A stretch of DNA of 24,654 bases from Oribacterium sp. UBA3737 (lineage in GTDB: Bacteria > Bacillota_A > Clostridia > Lachnospirales > Lachnospiraceae): contig DFGZ01000298.1 of assembly GCA_002371295.1 (NCBI GenBank), positions 1 through 24,654 on the forward strand. The letters run 5' to 3'. This document shows, one piece after another, positions 13,688-21,362 of the stretch. Under the pieces are notes generated by a model. The model had not been told where the DNA came from. It was given only the letters and a program-made list of their open reading frames with translations, and made no database searches. Both the position numbers and the translations under genes were made by a program. Positions within the stretch are counted from its first letter, which is position 1; each line of letters opens with the position of its first letter.

Positions 13688-14881
13688 ATGGTTATTTCAA
13701 AGAATATGGAAAAATTGGTTGCAGGAAGCTCGACTATCAGAAAGCTTTTCGAAGAAGGTATACAGATGGCCGCTGAAGTAGGTGCTGAGAATGTTTATGA
13801 TTTCAGTCTCGGAAATCCCGCATCACCGGTACCTCAGGAAGTCCGTGATTCAATAGAAGATATTCTTGATAACACCGATGGAAACCTGGTCCACGGATAC
13901 ATGAAGAACGCCGGCTATGACGAAGTACGTAATGCCGTTGCCGACAGTCTGAACAGAAAGAACGGAACCTCATATACTCTTGAAGACATCATCATGACCT
14001 GCGGCGCTGCCGGAGCCATGAACTGTGTTTTCAGAAGTCTGCTGGCTCTCGATGATGAGGTCATAACATTTGCACCTTTCTTCGGTGAATACAGAAGCTA
14101 TGTGGCAAATTACGGAGGCAATCTGGTGGTGGTTCCTGCGGATACAGAGACCTTCCAGCTGAACCTGGATGCTCTCCGCCCTCTCATTAACGAAAAGACC
14201 AAGTGTGTCATCATCAACAACCCGAACAACCCTTCAGGTGTCATCTATACAGAGGAGACCCTGAGAAAGCTCAATGACATACTCGTTGAAGCAGAGAAGG
14301 AAATCGGGCACCCGATATACGTACTTGCCGATGAGCCTTATCGTGAGCTGGTTTACGGTGGTCAGACTGTCCCTTATATCCCGAATATCATCAAGAACAG
14401 TATCTTCCTCTATTCCTTCAGCAAGACTCTTTCCCTTCCGGGAGAGCGCATAGGATATATGGCGGTTTCAAAGGACATCGATTACTATGACGAGATGATT
14501 TCGGCTCTTGTTGTTGCAAACCGCTGCCTCGGCTATATCAACGCACCGTCTCTGTTCCAGCTTGTTGTTGCAAGATGTCTTGATATACCTGCAAACCTTG
14601 AATTCTATGACAGAAACCGCAAGCTTCTTTATGATGAGCTTACACGACTGGGCTTTTCTGTGGTTCATCCTGACGGAGCCTTCTATATGCTCATCAAGTC
14701 TCCTGTTCCTGAAGAGGATGACTTCGTTGCCATGGGAAAGAAGTACCACATAATCCTTGTACCGGCTAAATCCTTTGGTTGTCCGGGCTATGTACGTCTG
14801 GCTTACTGCGTTTCCCACGATATGATAAAGCGCTCACTTCCTGCATTTGAGAAGCTTGCTCACGAATACTTCGGTTTGTGA
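13688..14881 (+). CDS. Class I/II pyridoxal-phosphate aminotransferase
   Basis: This 397-residue cytoplasmic enzyme is of PLP fold type I. The cofactor lysine is Lys246 in YSFSKTLSLPGERIGY. NNPNNPSG (177-184), Asp215 and Tyr218 in LADEPYRE, and Arg254 complete the usual cofactor site. The C-terminal PGYVRLAYC contains the arginine that holds the substrate carboxylate. Its closest group by eye is the aspartate/alanine-type aminotransferases of Clostridia (LGNPASPVP, DGAFYMLIKSP), and the amino donor cannot be fixed. GTGAGG lies 7 nt before the ATG. A membrane GGDEF gene follows after 57 nt containing a hairpin, so the two may be co-transcribed. Its leader carries repeat copy C. Confidence 0.9.
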   Translation: MVISKNMEKLVAGSSTIRKLFEEGIQMAAEVGAENVYDFSLGNPASPVPQEVRDSIEDILDNTDGNLVHGYMKNAGYDEVRNAVADSLNRKNGTSYTLEDIIMTCGAAGAMNCVFRSLLALDDEVITFAPFFGEYRSYVANYGGNLVVVPADTETFQLNLDALRPLINEKTKCVIINNPNNPSGVIYTEETLRKLNDILVEAEKEIGHPIYVLADEPYRELVYGGQTVPYIPNIIKNSIFLYSFSKTLSLPGERIGYMAVSKDIDYYDEMISALVVANRCLGYINAPSLFQLVVARCLDIPANLEFYDRNRKLLYDELTRLGFSVVHPDGAFYMLIKSPVPEEDDFVAMGKKYHIILVPAKSFGCPGYVRLAYCVSHDMIKRSLPAFEKLAHEYFGL

Positions 14882-14886
14882 TAACA

Positions 14887-14914
14887 TATATGATACAGTG
14901 GCCGGTATCATATA
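14887..14914 (+). terminator. Perfect hairpin between aminotransferase and GGDEF genes
   Basis: TATATGATAC/GTATCATATA form a 10-bp stem around an 8-nt loop. It is AT-rich and followed by GTTATTTAAT rather than a true U-run, so it is more likely an attenuator or mRNA-processing structure than a strong terminator. Confidence 0.4.
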
Positions 14915-14938
14915 GTTATTTAATCTTGTGAGGAGTAT

Positions 14939-16459
14939 ATGGATCATTCTTCAATACACGAATATGACGAATTTATTATAAGCAACAGGCAGAAGATAAA
15001 TGAATACCTGAATATCGTTCTCAGGTATTTCATTCTGACAGGTCCTGCCATAGCCATAGGTATACAGGCAAAAATATTTCCCTATGTCACTTATATGACC
15101 TGTCTTCATATAAGCATTCTGGTTTTACTGCTTTCATCACTACATCTTATGCTTCTGAAGCGGATTCCCCATTCTATGGCAGTAAGTATGTTTGCTCTTA
15201 CTTCACTGGATATCCTTTTGTTTTACATGTATTTATCCGATGTGTCCATAAGACTTACATGGTTCCTCGTTCCGCTTCTGAGTATGCTTTTCTGTGACAA
15301 GAGGCTGTATTATTATTCGGTCGCACTTAACTTTGTCATGTTGTCAGGAACTGCGGCCTTTACTTCCTTTTTTCAGGCCGCTCAGATAGGTGCCTATCCC
15401 AACGGGTCGACTGCATTGTTCCTGAATTCCATGGGCGGATACACTATAGAGACTCTCGTCATGTTATTTTCCGGAAGCATGATACTGAATCTGGCATCGG
15501 AACGCTATAAGGAACTTTTCAGAACCACAAGCATCATTGAAAACCAGAAAAAGGAAATGTCGGAAAAGGCGGAGCTTCTTGATGCTGTTGTAAAAATATA
15601 TGATACCGTTAACCTTATCGATTTTGTCAACAGCACCGAAACCTCTTTCAAGAGCCAGAACAAGGATCCCCGTTACGTGGACCTCAAGCGTCAGAGTCAA
15701 AGTATCATTAATCAGCATCTCCAAAAGTATATAGTTCCCTCACAGCATGAATTCTTTATGGATTTTACTAATCTGCAGACATTGAGGGACAGACTCCTGC
15801 ATAAGACCATCATCAGCGAAGATTTCATTCATACGGAATTCGGGTGGATACGTGCAGAGTACATAGCTGTTTCTGCTGATAATGACGGATTTCCCACAGC
15901 TGCATTCTATGTTACAAGAAACGTGGATGCGGAAAAGAAAAAAGAGGCCAGCCTCCTCCACATGTCCATGACCGATGAGCTTACAACCCTTTATAACAGA
16001 AGGCGTTATGTGAAGGATGCAGAAGAGCTTAAGCAAAATCCTCTTCCGGAAGATCTGGTCATCTTCTCCATGGATGTAAATGATCTGAAGACCATAAATG
16101 ACACCAAGGGACATACTGTTGGCGATGAGCTTATTAAGGATGTGGCCCGCTGTCTTGCAGCTTCAGTTGGTACACTGGGAACTGTTTACCGTACCGGAGG
16201 AGATGAATTTATCGCTATAGTTCATACCCTGGATCCGGCACATATTTTTAAAACTATTTCCGATACCGCAAATTCCTGGAAAGGTGTATATCCTGATAAG
16301 CTCAATATCTCAGTGGGCTATGCAGCCTATAAGGATCATCCCGAGATGAGCTTTGAAGATCTTCAGGTTCTTTCAGATGAAGAGATGTACGCAGAAAAAG
16401 ACCGCTACTACCGAGAAAACCATATCGACAGAAGACGGCGAAGACGCCGCACAGAATGA
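14939..16459 (+). CDS. Membrane-bound GGDEF diguanylate cyclase
   Basis: This is a 506-residue protein. About six hydrophobic segments fill residues 25-205. A coiled stretch (ENQKKEMSEKAELLDAVV) leads into a PAS-like region (about 220-335, ending in AAFYVTRNVDAEKKKEA). The C-terminal GGDEF domain begins at TDELTTLYNRRRY, has FSMDVNDLKTINDTKGH and an intact RTGGDEFIAI (GGDEF 420-424). No RxxD I-site precedes it. The protein should synthesise cyclic di-GMP in response to a membrane or periplasm-facing cue. The extreme C-terminus is unusual: seven consecutive arginines before Thr-Glu. GTGAGGAG lies close before the ATG (3-5 nt). A bidirectional terminator follows. Confidence 0.88.
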   Translation: MDHSSIHEYDEFIISNRQKINEYLNIVLRYFILTGPAIAIGIQAKIFPYVTYMTCLHISILVLLLSSLHLMLLKRIPHSMAVSMFALTSLDILLFYMYLSDVSIRLTWFLVPLLSMLFCDKRLYYYSVALNFVMLSGTAAFTSFFQAAQIGAYPNGSTALFLNSMGGYTIETLVMLFSGSMILNLASERYKELFRTTSIIENQKKEMSEKAELLDAVVKIYDTVNLIDFVNSTETSFKSQNKDPRYVDLKRQSQSIINQHLQKYIVPSQHEFFMDFTNLQTLRDRLLHKTIISEDFIHTEFGWIRAEYIAVSADNDGFPTAAFYVTRNVDAEKKKEASLLHMSMTDELTTLYNRRRYVKDAEELKQNPLPEDLVIFSMDVNDLKTINDTKGHTVGDELIKDVARCLAASVGTLGTVYRTGGDEFIAIVHTLDPAHIFKTISDTANSWKGVYPDKLNISVGYAAYKDHPEMSFEDLQVLSDEEMYAEKDRYYRENHIDRRRRRRRTE

Positions 16460-16551
16460 TTTAGTAAAGAGAATTATCTCAGAACATACTTTTACTTACC
16501 GAAAAGATACACCGGTCAGCAAAGTATGGCCACAGTCAAATAAATACAAAG

Positions 16552-16602
16552 AAAAATCAAGCCGTAAACACCTTTTCATATGTGTTTCCGGCTTGATTTT
16601 TT
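16552..16602. terminator. Bidirectional intrinsic terminator between GGDEF gene and ttd operon
   Basis: AAATCAAGCCG plus AAACAC pair with GTGTTT plus CGGCTTGATTT across a single T/C mismatch, giving about 17 bp and a 10-nt loop. T6 lies on the + side and A5 on the other. It ends both convergent transcripts; the 3' region of ttdB up to here shows no other feature. Confidence 0.9.
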
Positions 16603-16743
16603 ACTGTTTAAATGTTTTCTGGATTCCATTAAACATTTTTAGCTTTACATAAAGTCTTGGGGATTTTTTATACGATTTGAACTTTACATTAACGGCAGAT
16701 TCTGTAAATCCTTGCAAAATAACTTTTGAATGGTCAGTTCACA

Positions 16744-17373
16744 TCACTTTATAAATCCGACCTGCTTTGAGATGATCTCTACCTGCTCATCCTTTTTCCT
16801 GTTGTATTCGACCTTTTTCTCCTCGAAGTAGTTCTTTCCGTAGGAATCGATGGATACAATAAGTGGTCCGAACTCCTCAACATGGCAGTGCCACAGAGTC
16901 TCCGGCATTCCGAGATCCTTCCACTGAGCCTCAACGATCTCCTTTACTTCAACCGCTGCCACAACGGCATTTCCCGCAGGGAATACACAGTGGATAGCGC
17001 CGAAATCCTTGCAGGCTCTGGCGGTGTTCTCCTTCATGCCGCCCTTTCCGACTATAACTCTGACACCTGTTTCCTTTACGAACTCATATTCGAACTTCTC
17101 CATACGCATGGAAGTTGTAGGTCCTACAGAAACCATTTCATACTTCTCGTCTCCGAGAGGTCTTATGATAGGACCTGCATGTAAGATTCCGCAGTCTCTT
17201 ACATCAACAGGAATCTCTCTTTCCTCCTCTACAACTCTTCTGTGAGCAACGTCACGACAGGTTGTAAGATCGCCTGAAAGGTAAACGATATCTCCGATAT
17301 GAATGTCCTTCAGATCTTCTGCGCCTACCGGTGTTACCAGAATCTTCTTTCCATCTTTTATTTCAACAGCCAT
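16744..17373 (-). CDS. ttdB: L(+)-tartrate dehydratase, beta subunit
   Basis: This 209-residue small subunit belongs to the two-subunit class I Fe-S hydro-lyases that dehydrate L-tartrate to oxaloacetate. The family block is complete: GDIVYLSGDLTTCRDVAHRR, ILHAGPIIRP, YEMVSVGPTTSMRM, VIVGKGGM, CVFPAGNAVVAA and EFGPLIVSIDSYG. By recall it matches Escherichia coli TtdB (201 residues) throughout, including GMPETLW and the C-terminal VGFIK-like end. Fumarase beta subunits are related, so fumarate hydratase is the main alternative. The start is ATG 17373, because AAGGAGG lies 6 nt upstream within the last codons of ttdA; the stop of ttdA and this ATG are one base apart, ensuring coupled translation of the two subunits. 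Confidence 0.85.
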   Translation of the reverse strand: MAVEIKDGKKILVTPVGAEDLKDIHIGDIVYLSGDLTTCRDVAHRRVVEEEREIPVDVRDCGILHAGPIIRPLGDEKYEMVSVGPTTSMRMEKFEYEFVKETGVRVIVGKGGMKENTARACKDFGAIHCVFPAGNAVVAAVEVKEIVEAQWKDLGMPETLWHCHVEEFGPLIVSIDSYGKNYFEEKKVEYNRKKDEQVEIISKQVGFIK

Positions 17374-17374
17374 T

Positions 17375-18283
17375 TTATGCCTCCTTATACTCAAAACCTG
17401 TATGTGTATCCACAGTAAAGTTTAGATCCTTATCGAAAACGATATGTCCGCGTCTGTGGCTCCAGCAGCCTACATTGACTGCAACACCGATTGCAGACGG
17501 GTGACGGGCTGTGTTCTCGATATTAACGCCCATTACCGAATAATTTCCGCCCATGCCCTGAGGTCCGAGGCCTATAGCATTGATACCGTCCTCAAGAAGC
17601 TTTTCCATCTTGGCAGCATTGGCATTCTCATTATGTGTGCCAATGTTTCTCATAAGCGCCTTCTTGGAGTTCAGTGCCGCCGTTTCAACCGAGGTAGCAA
17701 CACCCACGCCAACGAGGAGCGGAGGACAGGCATTGAGTCCGTAGGTTGTCATTCTGTCAAGTACGAACTTCGTAACACCTTCGTAGCCTTCACCCGGCAT
17801 CAGGACGGTAGCATTGCCAGGAAGTGTACAGCCGCCGCCGGCCATATAGGTGTAGATCTCGCACTTATCGGAGTTAGGGACGATGTCCCACCACACTGTA
17901 GGTGTGCCCTTTCCGACATTCTTTCCTGTGTTGTATTCGTCAAATGTCTCTACCGAGTTATGACGGAGAGGGGTCTTTATAGTTGAATCCATAACTGCTT
18001 CCTTGAGAAGAGCCTCCACATCATCGATAAGGGGGAACCTTGTACCGCACTTTACCCAGAACTGAAGTACACCTGTATCCTGACATGACGGACGGTCAAG
18101 CTTTACAGCCAGCTCCTGATTACGGAACATGGTGTCATAGATAACCTTTGTCATAGGGCTTGTTTCCTTGTCACGAAGTTCCTCGAGCTTTGCGATAACA
18201 TCATCCGGCAGCTTCTTTGCAGTAAAGCCAACAAACTGTGACATGATGTCGGTCATTTTCTTTACCTGTGTTTCATTGGACAT
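17375..18283 (-). CDS. ttdA: L(+)-tartrate dehydratase, alpha (Fe-S) subunit
   Basis: This 302-residue catalytic subunit holds the oxygen-sensitive [4Fe-4S] cluster. Cys67 (PSCQDTG), Cys186 (NACPPLLVG) and Cys273 (VGCWSHRRG) have the same spacing, 119 and 87 residues, as the cluster cysteines I recall for E. coli TtdA (303 residues). Long stretches are near-identical to it (APLRHN-like TPLRHNSVE, YMAGGGCTLPG, LMPGEGYEGV, SVMGVNIENTARHPS). That favours tartrate dehydratase over class I fumarase, though substrate still needs an assay. The start at ATG 18283 uses AAAGGAGA about 9 nt upstream; a longer frame to 18310 has no site. It follows the permease by 43 nt in one operon: permease, ttdA, ttdB. 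Confidence 0.87.
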   Translation of the reverse strand: MSNETQVKKMTDIMSQFVGFTAKKLPDDVIAKLEELRDKETSPMTKVIYDTMFRNQELAVKLDRPSCQDTGVLQFWVKCGTRFPLIDDVEALLKEAVMDSTIKTPLRHNSVETFDEYNTGKNVGKGTPTVWWDIVPNSDKCEIYTYMAGGGCTLPGNATVLMPGEGYEGVTKFVLDRMTTYGLNACPPLLVGVGVATSVETAALNSKKALMRNIGTHNENANAAKMEKLLEDGINAIGLGPQGMGGNYSVMGVNIENTARHPSAIGVAVNVGCWSHRRGHIVFDKDLNFTVDTHTGFEYKEA

Positions 18284-18326
18284 AATAGTTTGTCTCCTTT
18301 CAAATACCAAAACTTAGTGAATTTAT

Positions 18327-19598
18327 TTAACCCGGAAAAAACGGGAATGCGATCGGAAGTATGATCATACTGACGATAGTCGCGATGACTATAAGCGGCA
18401 GACCCGACTTCACGTAATCATTGAATTTGTATCCGCCGGCACCCACTACCATGGTGTTTGCAGGCATTCCTATAGGTGTTGCGTATGCGCAGGAACCGCC
18501 GATGACGCAAGCCATAAGAACTGCTCTCGGGTCTGCTCCCATACCCTGTGCTATGGAGAGGCAGATTGGAGCCATAAGCGCTGTGGTAGCTGTATTGGAC
18601 ATAAAGTTCGTCATGATACAGCAGAGAATAAACACTACAAAAGTAAGGACGTATGGTGACGGGTTTGCTCCAAGAGCTCCGATGACCGCACTGGCAATCA
18701 TCTCCCCCGCACCTGTTTTATCAAGAGCTTCAGCAAGAGAAAGTGTGCCGCCGAAAAGGAAAATGGTCTTTAAATCGATGGCCTTAAGGGCATTATTCTC
18801 TGAGATAACTCCTGTAAGAATCAGAAGAAGTGCTCCGATACATCCGGTGATGCAAAGCTTGATTCCGATCTGATCTTCAAAGATCATTCCGAGAAGTGTT
18901 CCAATGAGGATGACCAGTGACAGGGTCTTTTTCCACTGTGGTACACCGCTGAAATCCTGTGTATCATCAAAAATCGAATCGTCATTTGAAGTGTCGTGAT
19001 TCGGAAGAAGTCTGTATCCGACAGTTGCATAGAAAAGAATACCTGCGATCAGTATAGGAAGACCGACGATTCCATACTCAAAGAATCCGAACTTAAGTCC
19101 CAGGGGCTCAAGAGTTGACTGGGCGATCATGTTTCCCGGAGCTCCGATGAGTGACAGGTTACCGCCCATGGCTGCTGCAAAAACCAGTGGCATAAGCAGT
19201 CTCGATCTCTTGAAGCCTGATTTGGCTGCTATACCTATAACTACCGGAATGAGAACTGCCGCGGTACCTGTGTTTGATAGTACACCGCTCATGAGTCCTA
19301 CGATCACCATGATGGCTACAATCAGCTGCTTCTCGGTCTTTGCAAACCTTGTTACGAGACCGCCGATCTCATTGGCCATTCCTGTTTCGAAAAGTGCTCC
19401 TCCGACAATGAACATGGCTACGAACAGAATAACATTTGAATTAATGAAGCCTTTAAAAGCTGTGCTGACATCAAGTACATTTGTGACTACGAGACCTGTA
19501 CAAACGATCATGGATGTCACACCCAGTGGGATTTTTTCCGTCACGAACATGACTATGGCAAATGCCAAAAACAATATAGTTATTAACGCTGGACTCAT
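18327..19598 (-). CDS. DASS/SLC13 anion permease, probable tartrate (dicarboxylate) carrier
   Basis: This 423-residue permease of the divalent anion:Na+ symporter family has about eleven hydrophobic segments. The two internal-repeat signature motifs are intact: LSNTGTAAVLIPV and MSNTATTALMAPI. These SNT turns bind the carboxylate and cation in the family. APGNMIAQ and PIGMPANTMVV form the paired loops after each. It is shorter than E. coli TtdT (487 residues) and only distantly like it by eye, so the substrate is inferred from its place as first gene of the ttd operon. GGAGG lies 5 nt before the ATG. The message leader has two hairpins, and a LysR regulator is divergent. Confidence 0.85.
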   Translation of the reverse strand: MSPALITILFLAFAIVMFVTEKIPLGVTSMIVCTGLVVTNVLDVSTAFKGFINSNVILFVAMFIVGGALFETGMANEIGGLVTRFAKTEKQLIVAIMVIVGLMSGVLSNTGTAAVLIPVVIGIAAKSGFKRSRLLMPLVFAAAMGGNLSLIGAPGNMIAQSTLEPLGLKFGFFEYGIVGLPILIAGILFYATVGYRLLPNHDTSNDDSIFDDTQDFSGVPQWKKTLSLVILIGTLLGMIFEDQIGIKLCITGCIGALLLILTGVISENNALKAIDLKTIFLFGGTLSLAEALDKTGAGEMIASAVIGALGANPSPYVLTFVVFILCCIMTNFMSNTATTALMAPICLSIAQGMGADPRAVLMACVIGGSCAYATPIGMPANTMVVGAGGYKFNDYVKSGLPLIVIATIVSMIILPIAFPFFPG

Positions 19599-19619
19599 TT
19601 TTACCTCCGTTTTGGTCTT

Positions 19620-19673
19620 TCCATTCTCCTTCCGAATGGAAATCTTACCAAAGTTTTTTTCTTCAGAACTTTG
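19620..19673 (-). promoter_or_regulatory. Two hairpins in the ttd operon leader
   Basis: CAAAGTT/AACTTTG (19649-19655 with 19667-19673) and TCCATTC/GAATGGA (19620-19626 with 19634-19640) are perfect 7-bp stems in tandem, ending about 10 nt before the GGAGG of the permease. Neither has a U-run, so they are not terminators. Confidence 0.35.
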
Positions 19674-19870
19674 CTAGATTCTTTTGAAATCGTCCGGCCG
19701 GGTAATTTCATATCTTATATGCTCATTATGAGGGATACACTTGATTTTGTACATTTGGCCATTTGGAGGTAAGTATAAGGAAAAGTTAAGCTGGCAAAAA
19801 CAAACATTGCATTTTATGCACATTGCACATATTCCGTGATGCTTATTCTACATCTGACACAGTCATTCTC

Positions 19871-19930
19871 TATTGAACTGACCGGTGAAAACAGGCTACT
19901 ATATCTGAAACTGTATTGATACAGTGACCG
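19871..19930. promoter_or_regulatory. Candidate LysR binding sites in the divergent ttd intergenic region
   Basis: Two related sequences, TATTGAACTGACCG (19871-19884) and TATTGATACAGTGACCG (19914-19930), are 43 bp apart, about four helix turns. The second overlaps ACTGTA-ttga-TACAGT (19910-19925), a dyad of the size LysR proteins favour. Another palindrome, CTCATTATGAG (19722-19732), lies nearer the operon. Sites close to the regulator gene fit autorepression plus activation of the divergent operon. Confidence 0.45.
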
Positions 19931-19963
19931 TTTCTATGATTGTGAATAAATGAAGGCTATTCT

Positions 19964-20848
19964 ATGACACTGACACAACTCGAATATTTCTGTGCTGTAT
20001 GCAGATATCACAGCATATCAAAAGCGGCTGAGGAACTTTTCGTTTCCCAGCCGGCTATATCAGTTGCTATACGAGAGCTTGAGAATGAATTTCATCTCAG
20101 GCTGCTTAATCATGCTAAAAACAAAATCTCTCCAACACAGGAGGGGATAGAATTCTATAAAAGAGCCGAGGTGATCCTCGGCCAGACTCAGGATATGTAT
20201 ACTGACTTCTCACAGCTGGCAGAAAATACCAAGCCCATACGACTTGCCATACCGCCGCTCATGAGCACAGTATTCTTTCCAAGAATGATAGACGCTTTTC
20301 ATGAGTCATACAGCGACGTGCCTGTACAGCTTTATGAATATGGTTCCGTAAGAGCCAGAGCACTCCTTGACACAGGCGCCCTTGATATCGCTCTTGTAAA
20401 TATGGATGTTTACAATCTTGAAAATTACAACAGTCAGGTTCTCATGGAGGACATCCTTGTATATTGCGTTTCAAGAAACCATCCCTATGCATCGGAAAAA
20501 GAAATCTCCATGGAAATGCTTAAGGACGAACGCATTATACTTCTGAACACTGACTCGGTTCAGACCAAGCTTCTAAAATCAAAGTTCAATTCACTCAAGC
20601 TGAAACCAAATATCATCATGTACTGCAGCCAGCTGGACACCACCCTGAATTTCCTTCGTGGAGGAGACTGTGGTGCCTTTCTGTACAGCGCACTTGCAGT
20701 AAATCCGAGGGATTTTGTGAAGATCCATCTTTCTTCCAAAAACAGCTCCCAGTTCGGACTCATATGGAAGACCGGCACCTTCATCCCTCAGAATACGTCG
20801 AAATTCATCGAATTCGCAAAGAACTATAACATAGGACCGTTTTGTTAA
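19964..20848 (+). CDS. LysR-family transcriptional regulator (probable tartrate operon regulator)
   Basis: This is a 294-residue regulator. The N-terminal winged helix (about 1-60) has the family pattern LEYFCAVCRYHSISKAAEELFVSQPAISVAIRELE, a linker helix follows, and the effector domain (about 88-294) has the two-lobed substrate-binding fold (IRLAIPPLMSTVFFP, ALDIALVNMD). GAAGG lies before the ATG. Divergence from the permease-ttdA-ttdB operon matches the ttdR arrangement in E. coli and suggests tartrate or a related dicarboxylate as effector; this is inferred from context. No clear terminator follows, and its 3' end converges on the small genes at 20864-21256. Confidence 0.9.
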   Translation: MTLTQLEYFCAVCRYHSISKAAEELFVSQPAISVAIRELENEFHLRLLNHAKNKISPTQEGIEFYKRAEVILGQTQDMYTDFSQLAENTKPIRLAIPPLMSTVFFPRMIDAFHESYSDVPVQLYEYGSVRARALLDTGALDIALVNMDVYNLENYNSQVLMEDILVYCVSRNHPYASEKEISMEMLKDERIILLNTDSVQTKLLKSKFNSLKLKPNIIMYCSQLDTTLNFLRGGDCGAFLYSALAVNPRDFVKIHLSSKNSSQFGLIWKTGTFIPQNTSKFIEFAKNYNIGPFC

Positions 20849-20863
20849 CAGTCTTACTGACCT

Positions 20864-21010
20864 TTAATCTGCCTCGGAGGTAAGTTCCGGCTTTATCGCA
20901 AAAAAATGACACCCATAATCAAAAATACTCTGGATCGCATCTGTGATATTGATGATTTCAGGCATATGAACTCGGGCGATTTTTGAATATCCCCTGAAAA
21001 ATCCCTTCAT
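20864..21010 (-). CDS. Hypothetical 48-residue protein downstream of the orphan MazE
   Basis: This open frame begins MKGFFRGYSKIARVHMPEII three bases after the antitoxin stop and ends PELTSEAD. It occupies the place where a MazF toxin normally follows a MazE of this type. It has none of the MazF landmarks (GDI near the start, RP-VVVSN) and is less than half the length. It could be a remnant, an unrelated small protein or chance. GAGAGAG about 11 nt upstream is a weak ribosome binding site. Confidence 0.3.
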   Translation of the reverse strand: MKGFFRGYSKIARVHMPEIINITDAIQSIFDYGCHFFAIKPELTSEAD

Positions 21011-21013
21011 TCA

Positions 21014-21256
21014 TTACCAAATCTCTCTCCCTGCCTTTTCACCCCAGTCAAATTCTCCATCAAGGTCAAGATGTCCACCATATTCTGCCGCACGTTCCTC
21101 CAAAGTTTTATGTCTGAACGGCTTAACCAGCATAATCACACCATTTGAAGCTTTTACATCCAATATATCATCAACAGCAATATCCGCCTCTTGTAATACT
21201 TCTTTAGGAATTCTTATTTCCTGACTATTACCCCATGTTTTAACCTGAGTCTGCAT
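21014..21256 (-). CDS. AbrB/MazE-family antitoxin-like DNA-binding protein (orphan)
   Basis: This 80-residue protein has an N-terminal swapped-hairpin AbrB fold (about 1-47): MQTQVKTWGNSQEIRIPKEV, then VDDILDVKASNGVIMLVKP. A C-terminal tail ends DWGEKAGREIW, the type of tail that in Clostridia wraps a MazF toxin (compare DWGEPVGKEVW). A MazF gene would be expected to start within a few bases of this stop; none does. I start at ATG 21256 because AAGGAGGG is 7 nt upstream. Three TGTATAT boxes lie just upstream and could be its own operator. It is either a solitary antitoxin or a transcription factor. Confidence 0.82.
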   Translation of the reverse strand: MQTQVKTWGNSQEIRIPKEVLQEADIAVDDILDVKASNGVIMLVKPFRHKTLEERAAEYGGHLDLDGEFDWGEKAGREIW

Positions 21257-21272
21257 AAACAATCCCTCCTTC

Positions 21273-21308
21273 TGTATATCCATTGTATATCCCGATAGTC
21301 ATGTATAT
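21273..21308. repeat. Three TGTATAT boxes upstream of the MazE-like gene
   Basis: TGTATAT occurs at 21273-21279, 21284-21290 and 21302-21308; the first two are 11 bp apart and extend to TGTATATC. MazE/AbrB proteins usually repress their own promoter through short AT-rich repeats, so this is a plausible operator. Confidence 0.35.
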
Positions 21309-21362
21309 TTCGCAGTGTGATCATAGTCTTCAACTCTGAACAGCTTTCTTCTTCCTTACACC

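Noticed and set aside
20849..21013. Intrinsic terminator after the LysR gene
   Set aside because: CCGG and A-rich stretches occur but no stem with a U-run could be drawn on the + strand.
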